IMG/VR virus record: IMGVR_UViG_3300018080_001685
Location: 1 to 29,549 of that record
Strand: one strand, 5' to 3'
From: a virus
Length of the DNA stretch: 29,549 nucleotides
Shown: in pieces, positions 1-7,072 of the stretch
How positions within the stretch are numbered: the first letter of the stretch is position 1
Layout: each line of letters starts with the position of its first letter
The notes under the pieces: model-generated
What the model was told of the DNA's origin: nothing
Seen by the model: the letters and a program-made list of their open reading frames with translations, nothing else
The model's database searches: none
Position numbers and translations under genes: made by a program

Positions 1-428
1 GTGTATTCGTACGGGTCAAAGCTGTAGTCTGGCTTTCTCCAGTAAGTGCTTATCGTGCTAACTGGGTTCTCGATCATGTACGGCACCTCTGCCCATTCGC
101 AGAACTCAGCGGCTGTAGCAAACAGGTTTATGCTGCGAGCCAGGCTCCGCAGACCTTTTCCCTTGAACCACCTCGACCCACTTACGGCAAGGTGATCGCA
201 CGGCGGGAATGCTGACACAAACTCAATCCGATCCCTGTCGAACGGTGCCACCCAAGGCATGGACAGGTCGTAGTTGACTTTGAAAAAGCCATCCTGATCA
301 GTGACTCCACTGTTCGATATGGCCTGTGGATGCTGGTTGTCGACTATCCAGCACTCGTAGCCTGCGTCTCGCCACGGAATAAGCATATTCCCAGTAAGGT
401 CAAACAGGCTAACTGCAATCGGTCTCAT
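1..428 (-). CDS. DNA cytosine-C5 methyltransferase, N-terminal part (runs off left edge)
   Basis: About 142 residues read on the reverse strand from ATG at 428 and stay open to the window edge, so the C-terminal part is missing here. The start reads SLFDLTGNM (residues 7-15), a variant of the SAM-binding motif I (DLFxGxG). FPPC at 74-77 is the catalytic PC motif IV, and ENP at 120-122 matches motif VI (ENV in most Dcm-type enzymes). Such enzymes transfer a methyl group from S-adenosylmethionine to carbon 5 of cytosine; in phages they usually protect the genome from host restriction. The ATG overlaps the stop of the MazG-like gene (ATGA), so the two are translationally coupled. The ENP variant and the sequence around FPPCDHLAVSG suggest the small phage branch of the family. 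The target sequence cannot be read from this. Confidence 0.8.
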   Translation of the reverse strand, partial: MRPIAVSLFDLTGNMLIPWRDAGYECWIVDNQHPQAISNSGVTDQDGFFKVNYDLSMPWVAPFDRDRIEFVSAFPPCDHLAVSGSRWFKGKGLRSLARSINLFATAAEFCEWAEVPYMIENPVSTISTYWRKPDYSFDPYEY

Positions 429-877
429 GCCAGCTTCCCATGCTTGTGTTGCCGTCCTTCGTTGACGAGCATCTTGTCAGCGATGACGTGGTCGATCGGT
501 GCGCCGTCGATGCGATTGTCGAGGTGCAGAATGCGAATGATGGTGTCGGCCAGTTCCGCTTTCTGACCGCTGTGCTCGGGGCACTTGTCGTCGGGGCCAG
601 GCTTCCGAACCGCTTCCACGAACTCGCCCAGTTCCGAGATGATGAGTCCGACTTGAGCTAGCGTGAAGAGGCGTTCGATGGTTGCGTGCGCTCGGCGTGA
701 GGAATCTGTGGTCGTACCGTTATGGGCTAGCCTAACAGCGCAATCGACGACTTCGTGCAACTCGTCAACGTCCTCCTCGAAACCCTTCTCACGTGCCCAT
801 TCGCGGATGGAGTCACCAGTAACAGCGTTGAGGCCGAATTTCTTGATCATGTCGTATTTGTCTTGACGTGTCGTCAC
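425..877 (-). CDS. MazG-like nucleotide pyrophosphohydrolase
   Basis: This protein of about 150 residues has an all-alpha NTP-pyrophosphohydrolase core in its C-terminal half. SELGE gives the ExxE pair (E82, E85, counted from the GTG start) and ELAD gives the ExxD pair (E108, D111). Together they form the metal-binding signature of the MazG/dUTPase-like superfamily. The later K..N..R..HGK stretch (about 135-148) is also typical of phage MazG-like proteins. The expected reaction is hydrolysis of (d)NTPs to the monophosphate and pyrophosphate; proposed phage roles are nucleotide-pool cleaning or lowering ppGpp, which is not shown here. The N-terminal 75 residues are extra and unassigned. I chose GTG at 877 because AGGAG lies 8 bases upstream and it gives a GTGA overlap with the preceding gene; TTG at 880 is the alternative. 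Confidence 0.75.
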   Translation of the reverse strand: MTTRQDKYDMIKKFGLNAVTGDSIREWAREKGFEEDVDELHEVVDCAVRLAHNGTTTDSSRRAHATIERLFTLAQVGLIISELGEFVEAVRKPGPDDKCPEHSGQKAELADTIIRILHLDNRIDGAPIDHVIADKMLVNEGRQHKHGKLA

Positions 878-1218
878 CAATCTATCTCCTCGTCTGGAAG
901 TAGCAGCCCTGACACCTGTTCTGTGATGCCAAGGTTGCGGTCTGCGTAAAAGTTATGAAAACGAATAGCACGGTACTGTTCGTGCCACTTAGGATGCTTT
1001 GCTCGCCATTTGTCCTCGTCAGCTTCACCCCCGTTGTGATGCAATCCGATCAATTTCCCTGGGCACTTCTCTTCACGGAACCGTGGGTAGTGCTGGATTT
1101 CGTAGGTGTACTCAGCTTCTTTCCCTCCATAGATGGCCGTGACCTCGACCCAGAGAAACCAGTAATCAGGCCACTCGGTGACATCCATGACGTAACACTC
1201 GGTATTAACTACGCTCAC
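874..1218 (-). CDS. Hypothetical phage protein, aromatic- and charge-rich
   Basis: Unrecognised protein of 114 residues, rich in Trp, Tyr, His and Glu, with no membrane segment or known catalytic motif. An open frame extends upstream to 1323, but it would overlap the neighbouring gene almost completely. The GTG at 1218 has GAGGA 8 bases upstream, inside the end of that neighbour, and leaves only a 14-base overlap, so I use it. The gene sits between another small unknown and the MazG-like gene in a co-directional, overlapping reverse cluster that probably makes one early transcript. The alternating aromatic and charged residues suggest a small globular cytoplasmic protein. No function is proposed. 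Confidence 0.6.
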   Translation of the reverse strand: MSVVNTECYVMDVTEWPDYWFLWVEVTAIYGGKEAEYTYEIQHYPRFREEKCPGKLIGLHHNGGEADEDKWRAKHPKWHEQYRAIRFHNFYADRNLGITEQVSGLLLPDEEIDW

Positions 1219-1444
1219 TGTCGATTTCCTCGTCAGCCCCTTCCGTGACGTGCTTTCGAAAAATCTGGTTAAAAACAGTTGCTGATCCACAACCTCGGAC
1301 GCGATTCGCAGTTGCCAAGTCATTCGGCACCCACGAAATGCAGTGATACTCGACGTACGTCTGCCACGGCTCGTGAATTACGGACTCGATGCGCACGATC
1401 ATGTGCGGGTCGGTACGGTCGCGATAGAGTTGTCGAGGTTTCAT
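1205..1444 (-). CDS. Small hypothetical phage protein, first gene of left reverse cluster
   Basis: A 79-residue protein starting MKPRQLYRDR and ending in an acidic tail (EEIDSERS). No family is recognised. It is the promoter-proximal member of the left reverse-strand cluster, and its 3' end contains the ribosome binding site and start of the next gene. The ATG at 1444 has only a weak purine stretch upstream (GAGAAAC about 10 bases away). It lies across a 128-bp non-coding gap from the forward block, so it probably belongs to an early or lysogenic transcript that diverges from the late genes. The charged composition suggests a soluble regulator-size protein, but no helix-turn-helix is clear. 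Confidence 0.55.
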   Translation of the reverse strand: MKPRQLYRDRTDPHMIVRIESVIHEPWQTYVEYHCISWVPNDLATANRVRGCGSATVFNQIFRKHVTEGADEEIDSERS

Positions 1445-1509
1445 GCCGCACAGTTTCTCATAAGTTGCAGAAATGTCAACCTAGGTAGCATGAATGCGAC
1501 CAAATCCCA

Positions 1510-1539
1510 TTGAAGTAAATCGACCGTCTGAGTTATATC
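1510..1539 (+). promoter_or_regulatory. Candidate promoter for the forward block, in a divergent intergenic gap
   Basis: The 128-bp gap 1445-1572 separates divergent genes. On the forward strand TTGAAG (1510-1515) and TATATC (1534-1539) are spaced by 18 bases and lie about 35 bases before the first forward gene, whose GAGGG ribosome site follows. On the reverse strand a TTGACA (complement of 1474-1479) points toward the left cluster, but I see no convincing -10 at 16-18 bases. Both are weak consensus matches; phage sigma-70-type promoters are an inference here. Confidence 0.35.
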
Positions 1540-1572
1540 TGAGATAGAGGGGCCACAACATTCGAGGGAACC

Positions 1573-1908
1573 ATGACAGATCAAGAGTTTGCCAACAGTC
1601 TGGCAAAAAACATCAACCCTTACATCGACATTCCAGTGGCCACTGAAGCGATGGAAGAGGATTGGCTTACGCTGGCCCTGACTCCGGTCGTGGGTTTTGT
1701 TCCAGCCAAGTATCGAGATGTGATGCTGAGCGTCTCAGACGGCATCGACGACAGTGAGATCGCAGTCGCCAAGGAGTGGCTGCTGAACATTATCGACGAC
1801 AAGTTGCCAATTCCGTTCTTCACTCGGGAATTCAAGTCCATGCTGCTCGATCAGATTGTGGAGCAGATCACCAAGTACCTGAAACCTGGGGTCGCGTTGT
1901 CAGCATGA
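1573..1908 (+). CDS. Hypothetical protein, first gene of forward block
   Basis: A 111-residue acidic protein with no recognised domain and GAGGG upstream of its ATG. The middle region (about residues 30-48) is hydrophobic (LTLALTPVVGFVP), and the C-terminal half forms predicted amphipathic helices. The last codons overlap the next gene by ATGA. It opens a run of six small genes, several with an N-terminal membrane or export segment and one a papain-like protease. It may therefore belong to a lysis or envelope-acting module, but this is position only. Its amphipathic character slightly resembles the small helical protein at 4124, which also ends in a hydrophobic segment. Confidence 0.6.
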   Translation: MTDQEFANSLAKNINPYIDIPVATEAMEEDWLTLALTPVVGFVPAKYRDVMLSVSDGIDDSEIAVAKEWLLNIIDDKLPIPFFTREFKSMLLDQIVEQITKYLKPGVALSA

Positions 1909-2204
1909 ACCAGTACATCTTTTTCGCAGCAATCGCAGGTCTGGCTCTATTCAATATCCCATGGTCGAAATTGGGGTATCTGCGAACGCTTGCAGGGAAC
2001 CTATTGAAATCAGAGAAGGGAGGTGATCTTGAATCTCCGTGGGACTCGGACGAGCCTCCTTGTGCCGATACCCAACGGTGGGCCAAAGCTGTCGATCAGC
2101 ACTGTCCAGCAGCCTCCTCCTCCGATAAGTGGCAGTACCTGATCGACGGCCTAAGCCCTATCCAAGCCGCAACCAAAGCACAGCAGCCCAAGGAGGAAGG
2201 ATGA
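1905..2204 (+). CDS. Small single-pass membrane protein, candidate lysis module member
   Basis: The 99-residue protein starts at the ATG that overlaps the previous stop (ATGA). Residues 4-20 (YIFFAAIAGLALF...) form a hydrophobic N-terminal membrane anchor or uncleaved signal. The rest is soluble, with a Cys in EPPC and another in DQHC about 15 residues apart that could form a disulfide, and a Gln/Lys-rich end. One N-terminal anchor followed by a polar domain would suit a pinholin, antiholin or inner-membrane spanin. No sequence signature fixes the role. The following gene begins inside its stop codon with a strong AGGAGGAAGG site, so the genes are co-expressed. Confidence 0.6.
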   Translation: MNQYIFFAAIAGLALFNIPWSKLGYLRTLAGNLLKSEKGGDLESPWDSDEPPCADTQRWAKAVDQHCPAASSSDKWQYLIDGLSPIQAATKAQQPKEEG

Positions 2205-2623
2205 AGCAATTCATCAATGGGCTCTGTGTCGGGCTGCTCCTTGCGAGCGTTCTCGAAAACGGCCTGCCCAACATTATTCCGATCCCGGACATCATCCCCA
2301 GTAGCGCACCGTTCGAGACGGATGTGCCGCGCTGCCTGGCGATCTATGAGTCTGGCGAGACGCATACACTTCCAGCGTCCAAGCTCGACATCTTGACCGG
2401 GACCAAGTTCCGTCGCTGGTGCTCCGAGAATGGCTGGGAGTTCAAGAGCTGGGACGAGGAAATCACCATCGAGCGTGCCGACGAATCGTGGAAGAAAGCG
2501 CTGCAGGTGGAACGTACCGATACGCCATGGCTCGTGTTCTCCAATGGCAACACAGGGGGATCTGTGCCGCTACCGAACGATGCCGATGCTGCGATTGAGC
2601 TTTTGAGGGAGCACACGAAATGA
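2201..2623 (+). CDS. Exported or membrane-anchored thioredoxin-like protein (tentative)
   Basis: A 140-residue protein with a hydrophobic N-terminal segment (about 5-20, INGLCVGLLLASVL) that should direct it to or across the inner membrane, followed by a Pro/Ile-rich linker. The body contains a W-C-SENGW stretch and then TPWLVFSNGNTGGSVPLP, which reads like the cis-Pro strand/turn region of a thioredoxin fold. The CxxC active site is absent, so thioredoxin-like redox activity is doubtful and the fold call is weak. AGGAGGAAGG precedes the ATG, which overlaps the previous stop (ATGA). Its own stop overlaps the papain-like protease gene in the same way, which points to joint action in the envelope. 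Confidence 0.55.
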   Translation: MKQFINGLCVGLLLASVLENGLPNIIPIPDIIPSSAPFETDVPRCLAIYESGETHTLPASKLDILTGTKFRRWCSENGWEFKSWDEEITIERADESWKKALQVERTDTPWLVFSNGNTGGSVPLPNDADAAIELLREHTK

Positions 2624-3444
2624 GTTTCAGGAGCTACATCCCCAGCAAAATGAAGGTGATCGGTGACCACAATGCTGATGTTGTGGTGCGAGCCTACGCC
2701 GAGAATCCAGAGTATGGTCGCGGTTTGGACCCAGACTGCGCTGAGCCACTTGAGGGATTTGGCACATCGTTCAACGCCATGATTCCACGGGAAGAGTGGA
2801 ACGAACGTATCGAGGAGATGGAACGCAAGAAGATGCGCCTACCTGACCTCGTAGATGATCTCAAGGCTCGTGGTGAGTGGGATGGCCCGCGTGTGCTTAA
2901 CCAAAGTCGCACAAATTACTGTTGGATTAATTCGCCAGTCCACGCTGTGATGCTCACACGCGCTAAGCAAGGCGAGAAGTATGTTCCGCTATCTCCAGCT
3001 TCTGTCGGCGCCAAAATTAAAAACTTCCGCAACGTCGGAGGTTGGGGAAGCGAGGGTCTGAAGTACATCCGCGAGCATGGTATTGTTCCGCATGAGTTGT
3101 GGCCCGCCAATGCCATTGACCGCAGGTACGACAATAGCGAGTCAGATGCCGCTAGAAAGCATTTCAAGTGTGATGAGTGGTGGCTGCTACAGCCCCGCAA
3201 TCTCGACCAGATGATGAGTTGTCTGCTTCAGAACATTCCAGTCTGCATTGGTCTGAATTGGTGGTCTCATGAAGTGACGGCAGTGGCTCCGGCAAGGGTC
3301 GGTGAGAACTCCTATGGAATAATTTTTGACAATTCCTGGGGAGAGGGTTATGGGGACAAGGGCCGTGGGTTGCTAAGAGATTCAAAAATGCTACCTGACG
3401 ACGCGGTGGCACCCCGGACAGTAACAGCGAGTGATTGGAAATAG
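2620..3444 (+). CDS. Papain-like (C1 family) cysteine protease
   Basis: In this 274-residue protein the papain-family catalytic set can be read in order: Q95 (oxyanion hole) six residues before C101 in NQSRTNYCW, as in papain QGSCGSCW; H217 in SHEV; and N238 in DNSWGEGYGDKG, matching the papain NSWG motif. Between them GGWGSEGLKYIREHGI resembles the family GGxxxxAFxYIxxNGG segment. The first 90 residues, charged and helical, could be a propeptide or targeting region. There is no signal peptide. C1 peptidases cleave peptide bonds with a Cys-His pair. In a lysis-like gene cluster the substrate could be an envelope protein layer, a virion protein or a host protein; none can be chosen from sequence. 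It is coupled by ATGA to the upstream gene. Confidence 0.85.
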   Translation: MSFRSYIPSKMKVIGDHNADVVVRAYAENPEYGRGLDPDCAEPLEGFGTSFNAMIPREEWNERIEEMERKKMRLPDLVDDLKARGEWDGPRVLNQSRTNYCWINSPVHAVMLTRAKQGEKYVPLSPASVGAKIKNFRNVGGWGSEGLKYIREHGIVPHELWPANAIDRRYDNSESDAARKHFKCDEWWLLQPRNLDQMMSCLLQNIPVCIGLNWWSHEVTAVAPARVGENSYGIIFDNSWGEGYGDKGRGLLRDSKMLPDDAVAPRTVTASDWK

Positions 3445-3452
3445 GAAATCAA

Positions 3453-4124
3453 ATGAAACAATTCATGACGTTTTTGTGCTTTTGTGTGGCGTGGGCTACT
3501 TACGATACGGCTTCGACTCCGAAGCCTAAGTCAGCGGTCAAATTTGACAGCGACCGAGAGATTGTGCAGCAGCCAAAAGATGACCTCTTTGTGGTGCAGA
3601 TTCCAGATGTGAGCGACACAATCGCCAAGGCTGTAGCTGAGTGTCAGTGTGAGAACTGCTGCGACTGTGATGCCAAGCTGAAGGATCTGGAGTCGCGAAT
3701 CGCCGCACTTGAAGAGAAGTGCGACAAATGCTGCCAGGCTCCACAACCGCTTCAGGGCACATACCACCCAGCGGGCGCTAAGACTTTCACGCTCAATGGT
3801 ACGGTTTACAACTTCAAGGATTACGTGGCACGGCATACCGATCCGAGGAAATCGATCTATGACATTGCAGCTGGCATGAGTCTGGATCAGCACTTGCGAG
3901 ATCATGGGGCTTCCGACTTCGGGCAATTGACCATGAGCGAGAAGGCTCAACTGCACACGGCCCTGCATCATGCAGGTGTAGAGCCAGAGGGTGAGTTCAC
4001 ATACACGCAGAAGTCAGTTCCAAGACAAACTGTGCAGCGATCCACAAGAACTTACAGTTCTGGCGGGTGTGCGAACGGTCAGTGTAGCCAGCCACGTGCG
4101 AGACTATTCGGGAGGTGGCGCTAA
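3453..4124 (+). CDS. Exported cysteine-cluster coiled-coil protein
   Basis: The 223-residue protein starts at the ATG at 3453, which has AGGAAA 7 bases upstream. An N-terminal hydrophobic segment (MKQFMTFLCFCVAWA) looks like a signal or lipoprotein-type leader. A cysteine cluster CQCENCCDC (about 65-73) is followed by a short coiled coil (KLKDLESRIAALEEK) and a second cluster CDKCC, so the coil is bracketed by cysteines that could lock an oligomer by disulfides or bind metal. A helical domain follows, and the end is Ser/Arg-rich with GGCANGQCS. I associate such NGQC tails with planctomycete proteins, as a recollection and not a search result. It ends inside a TAATG overlap with the next gene. 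The role is unknown, possibly structural or spanin-like in the periplasm. Confidence 0.65.
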   Translation: MKQFMTFLCFCVAWATYDTASTPKPKSAVKFDSDREIVQQPKDDLFVVQIPDVSDTIAKAVAECQCENCCDCDAKLKDLESRIAALEEKCDKCCQAPQPLQGTYHPAGAKTFTLNGTVYNFKDYVARHTDPRKSIYDIAAGMSLDQHLRDHGASDFGQLTMSEKAQLHTALHHAGVEPEGEFTYTQKSVPRQTVQRSTRTYSSGGCANGQCSQPRARLFGRWR

Positions 4125-4456
4125 TGGGCAGTGCAGCACTAGAGCGGGCAGCACGCGACTTCGTTGAGGGCAAGCAGCTTGACGAGACAACGTCGGAGGC
4201 GGTGCGGAGAACAATCAACGCTGCCGACCGATTCGTTTCCATTAACAAGTCGTCGTCTCTGGTCAAGGGTTACGGCAAGTCGCCAGAAGCAATTCAGCGC
4301 CGTCTCAGGAACAGCATGAAACGAGATGCCACCAAGGCACTTAAAGCTGAGTCTGGGATTCTGTTGTGGCTTCTGTCTCCGCTGATCAGGTCGCTGGTGC
4401 AGAAATTGGTTGATGCAATTTTGGATGAACTTTTACCGCGAGGCGTAGAAGGATAG
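4124..4456 (+). CDS. Small helical hypothetical protein with hydrophobic C-terminal helix
   Basis: A 110-residue protein whose ATG overlaps the previous TAA (TAATG), with GGGAGG upstream inside the preceding gene. The N-terminal two thirds are charged helices. Residues about 80-100 (GILLWLLSPLIRSLVQKLV) form a strongly amphipathic or hydrophobic helix that could sit on or in a membrane. The protein ends with a few polar residues. Placement just before a second membrane protein (4463) fits a membrane-active lysis component such as a holin partner, but a scaffold or regulator is equally possible on sequence alone. Confidence 0.55.
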   Translation: MGSAALERAARDFVEGKQLDETTSEAVRRTINAADRFVSINKSSSLVKGYGKSPEAIQRRLRNSMKRDATKALKAESGILLWLLSPLIRSLVQKLVDAILDELLPRGVEG

Positions 4457-4462
4457 GGGGCC

Positions 4463-4783
4463 ATGGACGAAGGGCAAGAAAAGGCTGTTAGCAAAAATTT
4501 GCGAACAATGTGGGATTTCCTAGCCGATGTCGCGAAGACCCAGGGCGTCACTGCGATGATCCTAATTTACGTGATCTGTGTTGGCCAGCCAGCAACACAC
4601 GAGCGTCAGTGCAGGGCTGTTGAGACTATTGCCGAAAATCACGCCGCTGCCGTGAACTCTGTTGTAGCTGCTTTCCGCGAGGAGCAGGCCAAGTGCGACG
4701 AAAGAAACCAAGAATTGATGCGCGAAGTGTTTCGAAGTAGAGGCTTCGCAGGAGAGTGGGAACCAGCAAGGGACTTGCCATGA
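4463..4783 (+). CDS. Single-pass membrane protein, holin or spanin candidate
   Basis: The 106-residue protein has one clear membrane segment at about residues 28-43 (GVTAMILIYVICVG). A charged cytoplasmic N-terminus of about 25 residues precedes it, and a long helical, Glu/Arg-rich C-terminal part (NHAAAVNSVVAAFREEQ) likely forms a coiled coil. This layout resembles inner-membrane spanins or class III-type holins, yet no family motif is visible. It closes the cluster that contains the papain-like protease; directly after it lies an 11-codon open frame and then the tail fibre gene. The upstream gene ends 6 bases before its ATG, with GGGGG close to the start. Confidence 0.6.
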   Translation: MDEGQEKAVSKNLRTMWDFLADVAKTQGVTAMILIYVICVGQPATHERQCRAVETIAENHAAAVNSVVAAFREEQAKCDERNQELMREVFRSRGFAGEWEPARDLP

Positions 4784-4815
4784 GCTTAACCTACAACGAC
4801 ATTTCCGCACTCTAG
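4780..4815 (+). CDS. Possible 11-residue leader peptide or gene-start remnant
   Basis: An ATG overlapping the previous stop (ATGA) opens an 11-codon frame (MSLTYNDISAL) ending in TAG, 12 bases before the tail fibre ATG. The peptide resembles the first residues of some phage structural proteins that begin ...YNDISAL..., so it may be a scar left when a gene was replaced, or a coupling peptide. This is a recollection-based, low-confidence call. Confidence 0.2.
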   Translation: MSLTYNDISAL

Positions 4816-4827
4816 CTGGAGGCACTA

Positions 4828-6351
4828 ATGCAATTACTCTCCGCACAACCCGATTTCATTATCACCGACGAAGACGGTATCCTCATCGGATCTTCTGGCG
4901 GTACGTCTCTGCTTACGGGGGGAACTGAGGGTCAAGCCCCAATTGTTCAAGGTGACGGATCTGTTGCTTGGGGTGCGGCTGGTGCTTCGTCGTTAAGCGA
5001 GTTGGATGAATGGGATGGTACTTATTTGACTGTTCCACCCTTGATTGTCAACAAGTCGGGACAGCTCAAAACGATCACGATTGACTCAGGTGCTCAAAGA
5101 ATCAGTGCGGGTAGCGGAGCACAGTTTATCCTTGGCAGTACGAGTCTTCCGACATATTTGGATGGAAACACTGTTACGGCTCGTGACACTTTTATTGTCC
5201 AGCAACAGGGAGGAGTCGCGGGCACGGACGAGATCCAGATCTACCATGACGGTTCAAACGCCTACATTGATTCTCAGTCCGGTTTGATAAGGATCAACAG
5301 CACTTCGAATACTGAATTACAGATCAATGGTTCCACGAATTGGACCTTCAAATACAACTCACTTCAAGCCTCTAATTCTGCAACTCGCGATTATGCAATT
5401 CTTAGGGCTGGAGGGGCTGGTGACTTGATTCTAGGAGCGGATCAAGGTGATTTAATTCTACAACCAGATGGGAGTGCTCAAGGCGATATTTACCTTAAGC
5501 AAGATACTCACCTTGAGGGGACGTTAAAAGTCCTCCAGCCGGGAGGTGTTGCTGGTACTGATGAGGTTCAGATCTACCATGATGGAACAGATGCTTATAT
5601 TGTTCCCCAATCTGGAGATTTACACTTTTCGACGGGTGCTTCGGGGCCGCGTGTCACACTAGCTGGAGAATTCTCGAACAATCAAGGCGTAACAGACGGG
5701 GAAATCTTTGGCGAGGACGCTGTTGTCAACGGGTCGTATGGTGTGGGAGTTGGTCATGCCGTGACTGCTGGAGAGCGTTGTGTTGTGGCTGGCTGGAACG
5801 CACGAGGCACATCCAGAGATGTTGTGTTAGGTCATAATACGATTGCGACAAGTGCCACAGGTCGCAATGTCCTTGTAGGCCACAACGTCAATGTGAGCGG
5901 CGCTAGTTACGCCTGCACATTCTTAGGGTATGAATGCGGCGGAGCTAGTGTAAACAGTGCTATTGCGATTGGATATGGTTCGCAAGTGACTGCGAACTCA
6001 CAATTTGTAGCTGGATCAGATTTTGCACCGACGACTGATGTCTATTTTGGACGAGGTGTTGTGCATGCCACTCCAGTAGACGCGACAGTTCATGGAACAG
6101 GTGGTTCTGGAACTGATGTTGCCGGTGCTTCTCTCTACCTTGCGGGGGGCAAGGGCACTGGTTCAGGGGCTGGTGGCAGTTTGATCTTTCAAACAGCCGC
6201 AGCAGGTGCCTCTGGATCAACCTTAAACACACTCACGACACACGTTGAGATCAATAGTGACGGTCTCATCATTTTACCAACAATTCCAACTTCCGATCCC
6301 AGCGTTTCTGGCGCGTTGTGGTCGGACGGCGGGACACTCAAAGTGAGCTAA
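4828..6351 (+). CDS. Tail fibre protein with IYHDG repeats and adhesin-like beta-roll
   Basis: This 507-residue protein is low in Cys and high in Gly, Ser and Thr. Two copies of a GGVAGTDE(I/V)QIYHDG unit start near residues 130 and 240, the type of repeat common in tail fibres of marine phages. Residues about 295-395 (GVGVGHAVTAG, VVLGHNT, VLVGHNV, IAIGYGSQV) repeat every 14-16 residues like the trimeric YadA/Hia head beta-roll. Residues about 420-460 (GTGGSGTDVAG ... GSGAGGSLIF) and the end SDPSVSGALWSDGGTLKVS are also typical of phage fibre tips. The likely role is a trimeric receptor-binding fibre. GGAGG precedes the ATG. It lies far upstream of the tail operon and next to the lysis-like cluster. 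Missing a chaperone/peptidase domain, it may use the small downstream genes for assembly. Confidence 0.75.
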   Translation: MQLLSAQPDFIITDEDGILIGSSGGTSLLTGGTEGQAPIVQGDGSVAWGAAGASSLSELDEWDGTYLTVPPLIVNKSGQLKTITIDSGAQRISAGSGAQFILGSTSLPTYLDGNTVTARDTFIVQQQGGVAGTDEIQIYHDGSNAYIDSQSGLIRINSTSNTELQINGSTNWTFKYNSLQASNSATRDYAILRAGGAGDLILGADQGDLILQPDGSAQGDIYLKQDTHLEGTLKVLQPGGVAGTDEVQIYHDGTDAYIVPQSGDLHFSTGASGPRVTLAGEFSNNQGVTDGEIFGEDAVVNGSYGVGVGHAVTAGERCVVAGWNARGTSRDVVLGHNTIATSATGRNVLVGHNVNVSGASYACTFLGYECGGASVNSAIAIGYGSQVTANSQFVAGSDFAPTTDVYFGRGVVHATPVDATVHGTGGSGTDVAGASLYLAGGKGTGSGAGGSLIFQTAAAGASGSTLNTLTTHVEINSDGLIILPTIPTSDPSVSGALWSDGGTLKVS

Positions 6352-6653
6352 TGAAGACTCTCGAACTCAAACAAACGGAACTCAAGATCAATCAGGATGG
6401 CAATGCCAGCTACAAGGATCTGATCTTGCTCTGTGTGAACGCACCCAAGCAGGGTGGATTCACGATCACCGAAATCAAGTCGCGTCTAGAAATCGTGGAT
6501 GCGGTTGAAAAGGCCGACGGTTCTCTTCAGTTGGAGAATTCCGCAGCACAACTACTCCAGGAAATCGTATCAGAATTCAAATGGGGCAGTGTCCATGCCG
6601 ACATTGTCCAGTTTGTTGAAGACGTCCAGAACATGAAGGAACTTTCATCATGA
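6351..6653 (+). CDS. Small protein downstream of tail fibre, possible assembly partner
   Basis: A 100-residue protein whose ATG overlaps the fibre stop codon (TAATG). The N-terminus alternates hydrophobic and charged residues (LKQTELKINQDG) and suggests beta strands. The remainder is helical, with a C-terminal segment QNMKELSS. No family is recognised. Its pairing with the fibre gene and with the next gene (ATGA) suggests a fibre or tail assembly factor or a minor structural protein, as seen for small genes after fibre genes in many phages. The predicted mixture of helices and short strands looks cytoplasmic. Confidence 0.55.
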   Translation: MKTLELKQTELKINQDGNASYKDLILLCVNAPKQGGFTITEIKSRLEIVDAVEKADGSLQLENSAAQLLQEIVSEFKWGSVHADIVQFVEDVQNMKELSS

Positions 6654-7072
6654 AGACTGTCGTACACATCATGATCGTCGAGGACATTGCGGACGAGGAT
6701 CTTCAAACGGTTCTCGACGAACTTAAAGTCGTGACTCCCTCAAAAGGGACGGTGACCGCAAATCCAATCGCCGGTATGCCTCAACAGGTTTGGGATGATA
6801 CGGAAGACGCTTGGGCAGACGCTCTGGGTTGGACCGAGACAGTGCCTAATCCAAACTTCGATGCCGAGCAACCCGTTTCCGAACAGAACCCTGAAACGAT
6901 CCCCAACCCAACAAGCAAACCGTGGAATGCCACGGTAGGTTGGCGACTACGCAGCGAGTTGTTGCTGCGTAACCGAGCCAAGAAACTGGCTCGCACTCAG
7001 GCTGAATCCACAGTTGACTCTAGCGTCGACCAAGCCGACGCTGCAATTACTGTTATCGATGGAAATGAGTAA
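6650..7072 (+). CDS. Hypothetical protein with Trp/Asp-rich centre
   Basis: A 140-residue protein translated from an ATGA overlap. The N-terminal 40 residues (VVHIMIVEDIADEDLQTVLDEL) could form a small alpha/beta unit. The centre is rich in Trp, Asp, Asn and Pro (WDDTEDAWADALGWTETVPNPNF) and probably extended or disordered, and the C-terminus has an Arg-rich helix (RLRSELLLRNRAKKLAR). The chaperone-like mix of helical and disordered parts and its place between two structural genes suggest a tail-associated protein. Function is not assigned; ATG at 6671 (M8) is a possible later start, but ATGA coupling favours 6650. Confidence 0.5.
   Translation: MKTVVHIMIVEDIADEDLQTVLDELKVVTPSKGTVTANPIAGMPQQVWDDTEDAWADALGWTETVPNPNFDAEQPVSEQNPETIPNPTSKPWNATVGWRLRSELLLRNRAKKLARTQAESTVDSSVDQADAAITVIDGNE

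Noticed and set aside
330-949. Several forward open frames in the first kilobase
   Set aside because: They lie opposite the methyltransferase, MazG-like and unknown reverse genes, whose motifs and overlaps are convincing.
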